NCBI RefSeq assembly: GCF_001661265.1
Contig: NW_017566993.1
Location: forward strand, 1-64,000
DNA: 64,000 nt
Source: Saitoella complicata NRRL Y-17804
Lineage: Eukaryota > Ascomycota > Saitoellomycetes > Saitoellales > Saitoellaceae
Direction: 5' to 3'
Positions within the stretch are counted from its first letter, which is position 1, and each line of letters starts with the position of its first letter. A program made the translations under genes and the position numbers. This document shows, one piece after another, positions 54,729 to 64,000 of this stretch. The notes beneath the pieces were generated by a model that saw nothing but the letters and a program-made list of their open reading frames with translations, was not told the DNA's origin and did no database searches.

Positions 54729-55830
54729 ATGCTCTCGAAGCTGATCGCACTCGCTGGCGTCGAAGAATCTCACAGACTCCGTCTAATCCTCGCCTCCACC
54801 CTTGCTGCTATTTCAATCGCCTACATGCTCCTCCGCTCCCTCCTCAAACCCAAGAACAAGTTTGACGTCGACGGAAAGGTATTTTTCGAACGCGGTGCTG
54901 TCAACGCTCAAGCTAACGTTCGAGGAATAGCAATGCGTTGTAACCGGCGGCTCTCAGGGAATGGGTCTTGAGATGGCAATTGGTCTTGCTGAACGTGGTG
55001 CAGACGTCTGTATCATCGCCCGCACCCAGTCTAAGCTTGAAGCTGCCATCCCACTCATCGAGGCTGCTCGTCTTCGTCCTACGCAATCCATTACGGCACT
55101 GTCCGTCGACGTGACCGACCCTGAAGCAATCTACAACGCTTTGAGCGGCCTGCCTAGGTTGGATACCGTCATCTGCTGTGCCGGCGGAGCCCACCCCGGT
55201 TTCTTCGTCGACCTCCCGATCAGTGTCCTCAAGCAAGGTGTCGAAACAAACTACCTTTCCGCACTCTACACAACCCACGCCGCTCTCCGCCTCATGACAT
55301 CCTCCACCTCCACCTCCCCTGCCGGCCCTAAACACGTCTTGATCACCTCCTCTGTTCTCGCCTTCCTTGGTATGTCTGGATACAGTGCCTACTCTCCCCT
55401 CAAAGCCGCGTTGAGGAACTTGGCAGACACGCTTCGTCAAGAAATGTTGTTATACCCAGAAATCAACGTCCACGTTGCATTCCCCGCAACGATCTACAGC
55501 CCCGGCTTCGAGCACGAGCAATCCCTCAAACCAGCCCTGACCCGCACCCTCGAAGGCGCAGATGAGGGTCAAACCCCCGCACAGGTTGCTGACGCGGTCT
55601 TGAAGGGTCTGGATCGTGGAGAGTTCATGATTAACACGGAGTTTTTGGGGCGGATTATGAAAGGCGGCATGAGTAGTCATTCGCCGAAGAATGGACTGAT
55701 TGGGTTCAGGGAATGGTTGTTTAGTTGTTTGGCAATGGTTGTGTGGCCGGTTGTCAATTGGGATTGGGATCGTACTGTCAAGAAGTATCAGGTGGAGCAT
55801 GAGAAGAGGCACGAGCAGACGTCGGAGTGA
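54729..55830 (+). CDS. TSC10: TSC10, 3-ketodihydrosphingosine reductase
   Basis: Two exons, 54729-54878 and 54931-55830, with a 52-nt intron (AGCTAAC branch). They give 349 aa. An N-terminal membrane anchor (LASTLAAISIAYMLLRSLL) precedes a short-chain dehydrogenase domain. The cofactor loop is TGGSQGMG, and the catalytic YxxxK is within YSAYSPLKAALRNL. A C-terminal hydrophobic stretch (LFSCLAMVVWPVVNWDW) is typical of this ER enzyme. It reduces 3-ketosphinganine to sphinganine with NADPH, the second step of sphingolipid synthesis. Confidence 0.94.
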
Positions 55831-55903
55831 ACGGTGCTGAGACATCCACTCAAGTTAGATCTCTATCATAGTGAACCAAAACCATCTAGAGACCATCGAT
55901 GCT

Positions 55904-57142
55904 TCATGGTTTAGGTTCCTCCTGCGCATTTGCGTGTTTTGTCATGACATGCTCCACAAACTCCTCCGTCAAAAACCCATACCCGCCCAACTCGACCCTC
56001 TTAACCTCAACCACCCTCTTCCCCGTCCCCGCATACTCCATCCGCCACATACCTTCTCCTTCTGGAATTGCGGTCTTCAACCACTCCAGTAATCCTGCCA
56101 TGAAATTGATCGCTGCACTGGCATCCCACGGTGGACCTTGTGGATTGTTTTTCTTGACCATTGAGGGGATTTTCTGGGTGTCGAGTTCTTCGATGTGGGC
56201 GAGGATCCCGTCGTTGGTGCGGTAGCCAACGATTACCTTTGGTACGCCTAGCAAGAAGGACTGAGCCCAGAACTTGAGCAACTTGTAGCGCTCGAACGAG
56301 GTCCGGTCACGGTCTGTGTTGATCAGCTTGTTTGTCTTCAGCTCGCAATAATGCGACGAAGGATTCTCCCCATCCTCCGGTTTGTAGTCATACACGCAAT
56401 CAACCTCCCCACCCAACACCAGCCTCGAACCTCCAATGCTGGTCTTCACAATCGAACAATACTGCTCGATATTGTTAACAACCTCTTTATCCCTCTCCTC
56501 GATCTCCTTTCTCTCCACTTCACCAAATGGTCGTCGCAGGGTACTCAATGCCTCAAATTTGTAGCCCATGTATGAGAAGAGTTCGCCACGTTCATCCATA
56601 GGCCGCGGGGGTTGTTTGTGCTCTTCGATGTAGATTGTATCGTTGAGGCGGACTGCGTTCATGGACCAGGGGTCACTGGAGAAGGGTGTGCAAAGGAGTT
56701 TGGTCGCCATGCCTCTCCAGGTAACAAAATCGATGGCTGGCAGGACCTTTGGTGGTTCAGCAGCTGTATTATCCTCCTCGATTGAGACAGGTACTGGCGG
56801 TGTCGTCTCATGGTGGATCAAGGCGGCCAGAAGTGAATCCAGATGTTCGTCGACTGAGTCGTCATGCTTCACGAGCTCCTTGAACCCATTCCCCAGGTGT
56901 TGTCCCAGCGCAGGAGGCCAGTAATACTTCAGTCCACTATCATCGTGATGCTGTACTCTTTTGTCATCGTAGCTAAACGACGCGATCTCCTTCGGTTGTC
57001 GCATCGGAGCCGGCTTGCCTCGCCACCTCGCTATCGGCTCGAGCGCGAACGACAACTCGCTAGTGATGGTTCGAGGACGTTTCATTGGAGGTTCGGATGA
57101 CATTCTGACGAGGACTTTGCCGAATCTGCGGAAGTTAATCAT
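55904..57142 (-). CDS. RAI1: RAI1/DXO decapping and pyrophosphohydrolase protein
   Basis: A single exon. The ATG at 57142 gives 412 aa; an ATG at 57103 (MSSEPPMKRPRT) gives 399 aa and looks more like homologues. Conserved motifs include KEIASFSYDDKR, DFVTWRGMATKLL, the metal-binding GGEVDCVYDY, HYCELKTNK and WAQSFLLGVPKVIVGYRTND. These match the Rai1/DXO family, which removes incomplete 5' caps from mRNA and, in fungi, partners and stabilises the nuclear 5' exonuclease Rat1. It is divergent from MSW1, with the shared motif copy 3 in the 124-163 bp gap. Confidence 0.94.
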   Translation of the reverse strand: MINFRRFGKVLVRMSSEPPMKRPRTITSELSFALEPIARWRGKPAPMRQPKEIASFSYDDKRVQHHDDSGLKYYWPPALGQHLGNGFKELVKHDDSVDEHLDSLLAALIHHETTPPVPVSIEEDNTAAEPPKVLPAIDFVTWRGMATKLLCTPFSSDPWSMNAVRLNDTIYIEEHKQPPRPMDERGELFSYMGYKFEALSTLRRPFGEVERKEIEERDKEVVNNIEQYCSIVKTSIGGSRLVLGGEVDCVYDYKPEDGENPSSHYCELKTNKLINTDRDRTSFERYKLLKFWAQSFLLGVPKVIVGYRTNDGILAHIEELDTQKIPSMVKKNNPQGPPWDASAAINFMAGLLEWLKTAIPEGEGMWRMEYAGTGKRVVEVKRVELGGYGFLTEEFVEHVMTKHANAQEEPKP

Positions 57143-57166
57143 ATACCGGCTATTTGCCGTGAAGGT

Positions 57167-57180
57167 TGTCTACGTTACAC
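57167..57180 (+). promoter_or_regulatory. Shared promoter motif, copy 3
   Basis: TGTCTACGTTACAC, 14 bases identical to copies 1 and 2. It is 64 bp from the likely RAI1 start and 87 bp from the MSW1 start. Confidence 0.55.
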
Positions 57181-57266
57181 CCGCCCTTGCCGAAAACTGA
57201 AATCTGGAGCAGCAGCTGCGACCTCGGAACCGTCGACCCCACGATTCCCAACACGCGTTGTCAAGG

Positions 57267-58457
57267 ATGTCCGTTGCACGGCAGTCGATAAGAAGGTCTC
57301 TACGCTCGAGCTGCGCAAGATGTAAGCGCTTCTCCTCGACGGCGTCGACAACTTCACCAGACTCAACAGCTTCGACGGCCTCATCCGCCTCACCCTCCTC
57401 ACGCACATCACCACGGCCACAAACCATCTTCTCTGGTATCCAGCCAACAGGAACACCGCACCTCGGGAATTACCTCGGTGCACTCCAATCATGGGTCCAG
57501 TCCCAATTAACCCAATCATCCTCAACATCCCTCTACTACTGTATCGTCGACCTCCACGCCATTACCATGCCACAACACCCCGCTGCTCTAATGCAATCAC
57601 GGCGAGAAATGATGGCATCTCTACTAGCAATGGGACTTGGTCCAGAACGATGTGTGATATACGAACAGAGCCGGGTACCAGAGCATACAGAGCTGGCATG
57701 GATCCTCAACACCATTGCGCCAGTGGGATACTTGAACCGCATGACCCAGTGGAAGTCCAAACTCAATCTCGACCCCAATGAAATAAACGTTACCGAAGTT
57801 GCCGACACAGCCGGCCTGAACCTTGGTCTCTTTTCCTATCCAGTCCTCCAAGCCGCGGATATCCTCCTCCACAAAGCAACACATGTCCCCGTCGGCGAAG
57901 ACCAACTCCAACACCTCGAACTCGCACGACACTTGGCTCGCACATTCAACAAGAGATTCTCAAAGAAATCAAGGGTATTCCCTGAACCACAGCCAATGCT
58001 CACACCGACCAAGCGTGTCATGTCACTGAGAGACCCAACAAAGAAGATGTCCAAATCAGATCCAAACCCGGCTTCAAGGATCCTGGTAACAGACGAACCA
58101 GCGGAAATCCAGAATAAAATTGCCCGCGCAGTCACAGACTCGACCCTTGGCATAACCTACGACCCCACAAACCGTCCCGGACTCGCAACTCTGATCACCA
58201 TCCATGCTGGTCTCACAGCCCGCTCCGACTCCCCCGAATCTGTGGCGAAAGAGTATGAACACATGGGACACCGCGAGTATAAGGCCGTTATTGCTGATTG
58301 TGTTGCGGAGTACTTCAAAGGGTTTAGAGGGGAGTATGAGAGGTTGATGAAGGAGCCAAAGGTGTTGGAGGAGATCAGCAGGAAGGGGGCGGAGAAGGCA
58401 AGGATCACGGCACAAGAAACGATGCAGAAGGTTAAGACTGCCGTTGGGTTGGCATGA
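57267..58457 (+). CDS. MSW1: Mitochondrial tryptophanyl-tRNA synthetase
   Basis: A single exon of 396 aa from ATG 57267. The first 50 residues are Arg/Ser/Thr-rich and lack acids early, a mitochondrial presequence. The class I HIGH-equivalent is PTGTPHLGNYLGAL and the second signature is KKMSKSDPN. Trp-specific blocks include IVDLHAITMPQ, GYLNRMTQWKSK and GLFSYPVLQAADILL. The bacterial-type architecture fits the organellar enzyme and not the cytosolic one. It charges mitochondrial tRNA-Trp. Confidence 0.94.
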   Translation: MSVARQSIRRSLRSSCARCKRFSSTASTTSPDSTASTASSASPSSRTSPRPQTIFSGIQPTGTPHLGNYLGALQSWVQSQLTQSSSTSLYYCIVDLHAITMPQHPAALMQSRREMMASLLAMGLGPERCVIYEQSRVPEHTELAWILNTIAPVGYLNRMTQWKSKLNLDPNEINVTEVADTAGLNLGLFSYPVLQAADILLHKATHVPVGEDQLQHLELARHLARTFNKRFSKKSRVFPEPQPMLTPTKRVMSLRDPTKKMSKSDPNPASRILVTDEPAEIQNKIARAVTDSTLGITYDPTNRPGLATLITIHAGLTARSDSPESVAKEYEHMGHREYKAVIADCVAEYFKGFRGEYERLMKEPKVLEEISRKGAEKARITAQETMQKVKTAVGLA

Positions 58458-58846
58458 AGTGCCGTCCTCAAAAGGTGTAGAATTCTACAGCAGAAACACC
58501 GGACTTCTCTCGCCTATCACACGTACCATGAACCGTACCGAAAACCCCTCCATAATCTTCACTATGACGTGACAACATGATCCGCACCGTAAACGGTAAA
58601 CCTCTCCGTGATCCTGATTGTCGCACCTCCTATGTTACGAAAACGGTGCCGCAACATCATTTGGGAGAATAGGCCGATAATAAAGCTTAAGGACAGAAAA
58701 CCATGCATCTGGAAATACCAAGAAGAACATGACAACATCAGGTCTGTTCACAGATGACGACTTATACTATCACCATCGATTGCCTTTTTAAGTATCTATG
58801 CTTGCTCTAATAGTCGTACACGTATTTTACTCCAGCCCTACCACGG
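58458..58846. other. Convergent 3' region, no gene seen
   Basis: 389 bp between MSW1 and PDX2 ends. It carries repeated short words (CGTACCATGAACCGTACCG and CCGCACCGTAAACGG-like) at 58525-58600. Nothing coding. Confidence 0.5.
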
Positions 58847-59630
58847 CTATGCATTCTTGATGGCCGGGTACACACACTTCTCAACCCACCACTGGTGCAT
58901 CCTGAAGTCACTCGACAACTCAGGATGAAAACTCATACCCACGACATTCGCTTGCTGCACAGCAACGATATCCGTCGTTTCACCACCGGCGTTTCCAACC
59001 TCAGAGATGGTCTTCTTGGGAAGCCTGACAAGAGCCTTTACCTGACCCTCGCCGTGCTCACCAGGAGCCGACACGGCATCCTCGAGCGGAGTACCCGGAA
59101 GCAGAGACTCGACAATAGGAGCGCGAATGAAGAGAGAAGGAAACTTCTCCTCTGGTCGGTCGATAAAGTCCAGATCGAGGAACGTCTCGAAACTCTCTTG
59201 CTGACCTCCAAACTGATTCCGGTTGATCCGTACGTCCAAGCCACCGATAAGCTCCTGTCCACCCTTCTTCGTTCGGTTCGCCTGCTCGGAAAGGAGGATC
59301 ATGCCTGCACAGGTACCCCATGTAGGTTTGCGCTGGACCTTGACGAATTCACGCAGAGGTTCAAGGAGACCTGTCCGCTGTGCGACGAGGGAGATGGTGG
59401 TGGACTCGCCACCGGGGATGATCAGTGCGGAACATTTGTTCAGCTCCTCCACTGTTCTGACTTCGATGATATCATACGAGAAAGAAACGGCATTGCGAGC
59501 GGCCTTGAGGAGGTTAACGTGCTCGATAAAGGCGCCCTGAAGAGCTGGAACTGGGTTAGTGGGACTGCTTGACAGAGAGAAAGAAGCTTGGCATTTTACC
59601 GAGAACGCCGACAGTAAACTCAGCAGTCAT
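58847..59630 (-). CDS. PDX2/SNO glutaminase subunit of PLP synthase
   Basis: Two exons, 59630-59600 and 59544-58847, with a 55-nt intron (GTAAAA, CACTAACCC branch, TCCAG). They give 242 aa and restore FTVGVLALQGAFIEHVNLLK. The glutaminase triad is complete: the Cys in PTWGTCAGMILL, and His and Glu in GMSFHPELSSD. The oxyanion segment IIPGGESTTIS is present. PDX2 releases ammonia from glutamine to the PDX1 synthase, which makes pyridoxal 5'-phosphate (vitamin B6). PDX1 is not in this window. It is divergent from the UTP30-like gene. Confidence 0.95.
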
Positions 59631-60093
59631 TTTATCCTTCGTTTGGAGTTTTCCCAGAGGGGCAAGAGAAGTCTGGTGGCGTTTGAAAGTCGTCGTTTGA
59701 AGCTGGCAGTAGTCGCCGATGTCGTCCTAGCAAGCTTGGTTGTGGTCGTAGCCTTACGTGCTGTCCTCTTGATTGGGAGGTCGGAGGGAAGCTCGCGGGG
59801 TTTACGTACGTGAATTCAAATTGTACGTTGGATCATGTAACGTAGACAGAGCCGCAACCTTATGTTGGAAAGACTGGCGATAAGACAGGAGCATATTTGG
59901 AGAGCATATTAATAGACGAAACATAAATACAGGCCTCCCTCCTACCCCTCTACGGCAGGTTTTCCTTATCGGGGTGCCTGCTGTATCGTTGGCTGTGCGC
60001 AGAAAAAGTTTGGGCGCAGTCGACCGACGCTGAACCGAAAGCACCGCAGAGAGCAGGCCAGCACTCCTTGCAATTGATCCCATACCCACCACC
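59631..60093. promoter_or_regulatory. PDX2/UTP30 divergent promoter
   Basis: 463 bp between two starts. It contains the shared motif copy 4 and a mirrored half-site, TACGTT at 59824-59829 against AACGTA at 59839-59844. Confidence 0.45.
59836..59848 (-). promoter_or_regulatory. Shared promoter motif, copy 4 (inverted)
   Basis: The plus strand reads TGTAACGTAGACA, whose complement TGTCTACGTTACA is 13 bases identical to copies 1-3. It lies 206 bp from the PDX2 start and 246 bp from the UTP30-like start. Confidence 0.5.
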
Positions 60094-61125
60094 ATGCCTT
60101 CCTCCTCAAAGCCCGTCACCAGCTCGCTGGACTCAGAGCAGACCCTCCGCGCCGCAAAGGCCCTCTTGGCCCACGTCAAATCCTCCACCTCCGCCCCCTC
60201 CCTCCTCACCGAAGACGGGAACCCCGACGTCCCCGTCTACCTCAACCTCTCCACCAAGAAATTCATCGTCGACAAGAAGAAGCTGAAGCCCTCCCGAATC
60301 GCACTCGCACATTCTCTTTACCCCGAGGGCGTCACCTCCGTCTGCTTGCTCGTCAAGGACCCGCAAAGAACGTACAAAGATTTGGTCGAAGAGGCTGGAT
60401 TAGGCGATTTGGTACAGCGCGTGATCGGTGTCGGAAAGTTGAAGGCAAAGTGGAAGACGTACGAGAAGAGACGACAACTCCGTGACACCCACGACCTCTT
60501 CCTCGCAGACGACAGAGTCGTCCCTCTCCTCCCCGCCCTCCTCGGCAAAGTCTTCCTCGAGAAAAAGAGAAATCCGGTTCCGATCTCCCTCTCTGGCGCC
60601 GAAACTGCCGAGCAACTCAAGAAAGAGATTCGTCGTGCGACTAATGCGACATACGTCCACCTCGCCCCCGGAACTGTGACCTCAATCAAGGTCGGAACGA
60701 CCGGCATGCCCGCCGAGCACGTCGCTGCAAACATCGAGAAAGTCGTCGAGGCGCTCGTGGAGAAATACGTCTCCGGAGGCTGGAAAGGCATTCGTAGGTT
60801 CGACATCAAGACTGCCGAGTCCGCTTCGTTGCCGGTCTGGATGACGGAGGCGTTGTACGACGAAGAGGACGTTGCTGAGCCTGCTGCTCTCGCCAAGGAG
60901 GAGAAAGTTGAGGAGAAGGCTAAGGGCAAGAAGCGTGCGGCCGAGGATGAGGAGGAGGAGAAGCCTGCTGTTGCGGCGAAGAAGACGAAGGCGAGTCCTG
61001 CGAAGGCTGCGGTGGCGGGAAAGAAGAGGCCGTCGGAGGCTGCGGCGGAGAAGGTGAAGAAGGCTGAGGGTGAGAAGAAGGAGTTGCCGAAGAAGATCAA
61101 GGCTGCGAAGAAGGTTAAGGCATAA
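60094..61125 (+). CDS. Ribosomal L1-domain nucleolar protein (UTP30/CIC1-like)
   Basis: A single exon of 343 aa. The L1 domain covers about 15-240: LRAAKALLAHVKSS, VYLNLSTKKFIVDKKKLKPS, LFLADDRVVPLLPALLGKVF and SIKVGTTGMPAEHVAANIEK. A Lys/Ala/Glu-rich tail (about 260-343) is typical of nucleolar ribosome-biogenesis factors. Yeast paralogues Utp30 (small-subunit processome) and Cic1 (large subunit, ITS2) and human RSL1D1 share this layout. The tail is nearer to Cic1/RSL1D1, but which orthologue it is cannot be settled by eye. Confidence 0.88.
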   Translation: MPSSSKPVTSSLDSEQTLRAAKALLAHVKSSTSAPSLLTEDGNPDVPVYLNLSTKKFIVDKKKLKPSRIALAHSLYPEGVTSVCLLVKDPQRTYKDLVEEAGLGDLVQRVIGVGKLKAKWKTYEKRRQLRDTHDLFLADDRVVPLLPALLGKVFLEKKRNPVPISLSGAETAEQLKKEIRRATNATYVHLAPGTVTSIKVGTTGMPAEHVAANIEKVVEALVEKYVSGGWKGIRRFDIKTAESASLPVWMTEALYDEEDVAEPAALAKEEKVEEKAKGKKRAAEDEEEEKPAVAAKKTKASPAKAAVAGKKRPSEAAAEKVKKAEGEKKELPKKIKAAKKVKA

Positions 61126-61372
61126 AAGGGTTCTCTCTAAAACTTCCGGGTCATGGTTCGGGTTTTTCTTTTCTTTTCTTAGGTTCATCTAGTAATTGCA
61201 TTGGGATATCACTGTCACGCTCAGCTGTCCTTCTCTTCCTTGATTGAATCTTTCCTCCCCAGGCAGCAGCTGGCATGGTTTGCCCGCACGACGCGAACCC
61301 GCGATCGATGACTGGCAGATTGGCGGCAACTCAAATCGAAAAACGACGCGTCTGTGCTCAACATCCCCTCAA

Positions 61373-64000
61373 ATGCTCGGGTCCATTCGGTCGTATTTTT
61401 CGCCTCGTCATATGAACAAACCTGAAGCTACTCCGCCAGCTGATGCGGCGAAGGTTGCTGGGGATGAGGGGACTGGGGTGAAGTCGGAAACAGCGACGAC
61501 AGCGACGGCGACGGAATCGAAGGACGCGTCTTCTGAGACGAAGCCTGATCAGGCCATGTCTGATACGAAGGAAATCAAAGATGAGAATGTCAAAGAGGAG
61601 AGACAGGAGACGAAGGGATCTGTCATTACGGAAGAGATGCTCAAAGAAGAACAAGCCCTCGAAGCCGAAACCGCCGCCGCCCACAAGAAGCGTATGGAAG
61701 AGTTCCGCAAGCAAGAATCCTCAGCAGGCCAGACTGAGGAGGAAAAGAAGCGGTTTCAGCGTCTTCAAGCGTTGATGGACAAATCCAAGATCTACACGTC
61801 TATTTTGGCGGAGAAGTTACAGCAGAGACAGGTCGAGATGTCGTCTACCACCACGCCGGCTGGGTCGGTTGTTGGTACGCCTGCACCGGAGGAAGCACCT
61901 GCACCGGTGAAGAAAACGAGGGGAAGGAAGAAGGGCGCGAAGAAAGCGAAAGAGGAGAAGGCGAGAGGGGTTGCGTCGGCACTCGCGCAAGGTGAAGAGG
62001 ATTCGGGGGTGAATGCCACCGCGACGCCCTCTGCTTCCGCTCGTCAACCTGAATTAGTCACGGGTGGGGTTCTGAAGGACTACCAGCTTGCGGGGCTGGA
62101 GTGGATGGTATCCCTGTACGAGAACGGGTTGAACGGTATCCTCGCCGACGAGATGGGGTTGGGGAAGACGTTACAAACCATCGCCTTCATCGCATTCCTC
62201 CGCGGCAAGGGAATCAACGGTCCCTTCCTCGTTGTCGCGCCATTATCGACCCTCTCGAACTGGGTGAGCGAGTTCCACCGCTTCACGCCCGATATCCCGG
62301 TATGTCTCTACCACGGCGCTCCCGAAGACCGCGCAGACATCCGCACAAAGTATTTTAGGAAGACGAATGATGCGTCGTTCCCAGTTATCGTGACGAGTTA
62401 TGAGATGATCACCGCGGCGAAAGATCGTGGGTATTTGGCGAAAGTGGGGTGGAAGTATATCATTGTCGATGAAGCACACCGGTTGAAGAATTTTAATTCG
62501 GCGTTGATGAGGGAGTTGAAGTCGTACTACTCCGATAACCGACTTTTGCTTACCGGAACGCCTTTGCAGAATAATTTGGCGGAGTTGTGGTCGTTGCTTA
62601 ATTTCCTTCTTCCGGAGATTTTTGGCGATCTGGATGAGTTCCAGTCTTGGTTCGATTTCTCGGCACTCCAGGAAGAGGAAGGCGGAGGGAATATTGCACA
62701 ACATGCCTCGGTCGTCTCCTCCCTTCACTCTATCCTCAAGCCTTTCTTACTTCGTCGCATGAAGGTCGACGTGCTCGGTGATTCGCTCCCACCGAAGCGC
62801 GAATACCTCCTCTATGCACCACTCACGAAAAAGCAGAATGAGATCTACCAAGCGACTCTGAAGGGTGAGTTGCATTCATATCTTCTGAAGGAGTACGTTG
62901 CTATGGAAGCGGTGTCCGAGGAAGACGTGGGGGAGGAGGATTTCCTCGAATCGGCCCAGAAAAAGATCGAGACCAGAAAGCGGAAGATACAAGAAGTCGA
63001 CGACGGAGCCGATTCCTCAGCCCTTCGTTCCAAGCGTGCTTTGAAGGAGGTGAACTACGGTGCCGATTCCATGTCTGACCAGGCATACGTCGATCTCGCT
63101 CTCGCCATTGAAAACGGAGAAGTCGCAGAGGAAGAAGAGGAAATCGTCCTCAGTGCGTCCGAAGAAGTCCTGAAGCGGGCACAGCGACTCCTCAAGGCCC
63201 AGCGCCTACAGATGTCCTTCATGCAACTCCGTAAAGCCGCAAACCACCCCTACCTCTTCGACCTATGGCCCACGAAACCGGGCACGGACGAATACCTAAG
63301 CAACCACGACACCGTGAACCTCAGCGGAAAGATGCTCCTCCTCAACCGCATGCTAGAAGCCCTCTTCGCCAAGGGCCACAAAGTCCTCATATTCTCCCAA
63401 TTCACGACAATGCTCGACGTAATCCAGGTCTGGGCCGAACAGCTTAAGGGCTGGCCGACGTCTCGTATTGATGGTGAAGTCATCCAGGAAGATCGTCGGG
63501 AGATGATCAAGGACTTCCAGAACCCGGACTCCAAGTCTGGGGTTAATCTGTTTTTGCTGAGTACGAGAGCGGGAGGGTTGGGTATTAATTTGACTGCGGC
63601 AGATACGGTCATCATTTTTGATAGTGATTGGAATCCGCAGCAGGATTTGCAGGCGATGGATCGGGCACATAGAATTGGGCAGAAAAGGCCGGTGATTGTG
63701 TACCGGTTCGCCTCCGCAAACACCATCGAAACTCGTCTTCTCGCTGCGGCAGAATCCAAGAGACAGCTGGAGAAGCTCGTTATTCGAAAAGGAAAGTTCA
63801 AGTCCCTGCTCGCGTCCGACGGAAATGAGAAGGAGAATGATGAGCCGGATCTGGCAGAGATTTTGAGGAGGGAAGCGGAGAATATCAACGTCAAAGACCA
63901 GCACGATGAGATTCTGACAGATGAACAGTTGGCAAAACTGATGGATCGCTCGCCTGAAGCATACGAAAACGCAAAGAAGGGGTTGGAGGGCCACATGGGA
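61373..64000 (+). CDS. LSH/HELLS/IRC5-type SNF2 remodeller, 3' truncated by window
   Basis: The gene is open from ATG 61373 (an alternative ATG lies 13 codons later) to the right edge, at least 876 codons, without an intron. A charged N-terminus with a Lys-rich basic patch precedes the SNF2 ATPase. Visible motifs are LKDYQLAGLEWM, Walker A DEMGLGKT, the DEAH box, LTGTPLQNNLAELWSLLNFL, FLLRRMKVDVL, KVLIFSQFTTMLDVI, FLLSTRAGGLGINLTAADTV and DRAHRIGQKRPVIVYR. The hallmark of the LSH/DDM1 subfamily, LLAAAESKRQLEKLVIRKGK, is present. Fungal members (yeast Irc5, Neurospora MUS-30) act in genome stability and cohesin or chromatin dynamics. Confidence 0.95.
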   Translation, partial: MLGSIRSYFSPRHMNKPEATPPADAAKVAGDEGTGVKSETATTATATESKDASSETKPDQAMSDTKEIKDENVKEERQETKGSVITEEMLKEEQALEAETAAAHKKRMEEFRKQESSAGQTEEEKKRFQRLQALMDKSKIYTSILAEKLQQRQVEMSSTTTPAGSVVGTPAPEEAPAPVKKTRGRKKGAKKAKEEKARGVASALAQGEEDSGVNATATPSASARQPELVTGGVLKDYQLAGLEWMVSLYENGLNGILADEMGLGKTLQTIAFIAFLRGKGINGPFLVVAPLSTLSNWVSEFHRFTPDIPVCLYHGAPEDRADIRTKYFRKTNDASFPVIVTSYEMITAAKDRGYLAKVGWKYIIVDEAHRLKNFNSALMRELKSYYSDNRLLLTGTPLQNNLAELWSLLNFLLPEIFGDLDEFQSWFDFSALQEEEGGGNIAQHASVVSSLHSILKPFLLRRMKVDVLGDSLPPKREYLLYAPLTKKQNEIYQATLKGELHSYLLKEYVAMEAVSEEDVGEEDFLESAQKKIETRKRKIQEVDDGADSSALRSKRALKEVNYGADSMSDQAYVDLALAIENGEVAEEEEEIVLSASEEVLKRAQRLLKAQRLQMSFMQLRKAANHPYLFDLWPTKPGTDEYLSNHDTVNLSGKMLLLNRMLEALFAKGHKVLIFSQFTTMLDVIQVWAEQLKGWPTSRIDGEVIQEDRREMIKDFQNPDSKSGVNLFLLSTRAGGLGINLTAADTVIIFDSDWNPQQDLQAMDRAHRIGQKRPVIVYRFASANTIETRLLAAAESKRQLEKLVIRKGKFKSLLASDGNEKENDEPDLAEILRREAENINVKDQHDEILTDEQLAKLMDRSPEAYENAKKGLEGHMG

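Noticed and set aside
61373-64000. Premature end of the SNF2 gene
   Set aside because: The frame is open at the window edge. The truncation comes from the window, not the genome.

Overview
The window is the end of a fungal chromosome. It opens with 21 head-to-tail copies of the telomeric unit CCCTAA (TTAGGG on the other strand) and then runs inward through a compact, gene-dense arm. About 34 protein genes can be supported. Introns are few and short (about 50-107 nt), begin with GT(A/G), end with AG and usually carry a CTAAC-like branch site. The gene set includes OM14, a group III G-alpha, a LIM-C1-RhoGAP, a HOG1-type MAP kinase, GARP Vps51, AVL9, RAI1 and PDX2. This points to a filamentous or dimorphic fungus, most likely an ascomycete outside the budding yeasts. 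The exact lineage is inference. All exon joins were deduced by eye from splice signals and conserved protein sequence, and most were checked for frame.

Layout. 1-127 is telomere. 128-5711 already holds housekeeping genes: OM14, a DUF4385 protein, a protein with a possible CNOT11-like domain, and YOP1. 5712-8709 is a gene-poor, decayed stretch with a SANT-like remnant. 8710-25213 holds a Sis1-type DnaJ, an RFX factor, G-alpha, LIM-RhoGAP, an SDT1-like HAD phosphatase, NIF3, VPS51 and a large Pro/Arg-rich protein. 25214-36546 holds a KH-domain protein with a long leader, an S/T-rich membrane protein, AVL9 (eight exons) and HOG1. 37261-39590 is a decayed PIF/Harbinger DNA transposon with both of its genes recognisable. 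39842-64000 is again dense: RSC8/SWI3, KIN17, L2HGDH, a DUF7918 protein, a small orphan, VPS45, ALE1, TAD2, GET4, a GSKIP-domain protein, TSC10, RAI1, mitochondrial TrpRS, PDX2, a UTP30/CIC1-like protein and an LSH/IRC5-type SNF2 ATPase that runs off the right edge.

The genes fall into recurring themes: membrane traffic and lipids (YOP1, VPS51, AVL9, VPS45, ALE1, TSC10, GET4), signalling (G-alpha, RhoGAP, HOG1), chromatin and DNA (RSC8, KIN17, LSH, RFX), and RNA/translation (TAD2, RAI1, MSW1, UTP30). Most lie as divergent pairs separated by 120-470 bp. The most notable non-coding signal is a 13-17 bp word, core TGTCTACGTTACA, found in four of these divergent promoters: OM14/DUF4385, TAD2/GET4, RAI1/MSW1 and PDX2/UTP30. 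It looks like an undescribed shared control element. A nested palindrome between VPS45 and ALE1, and RFX half-sites in front of the RFX gene, are further regulatory candidates.
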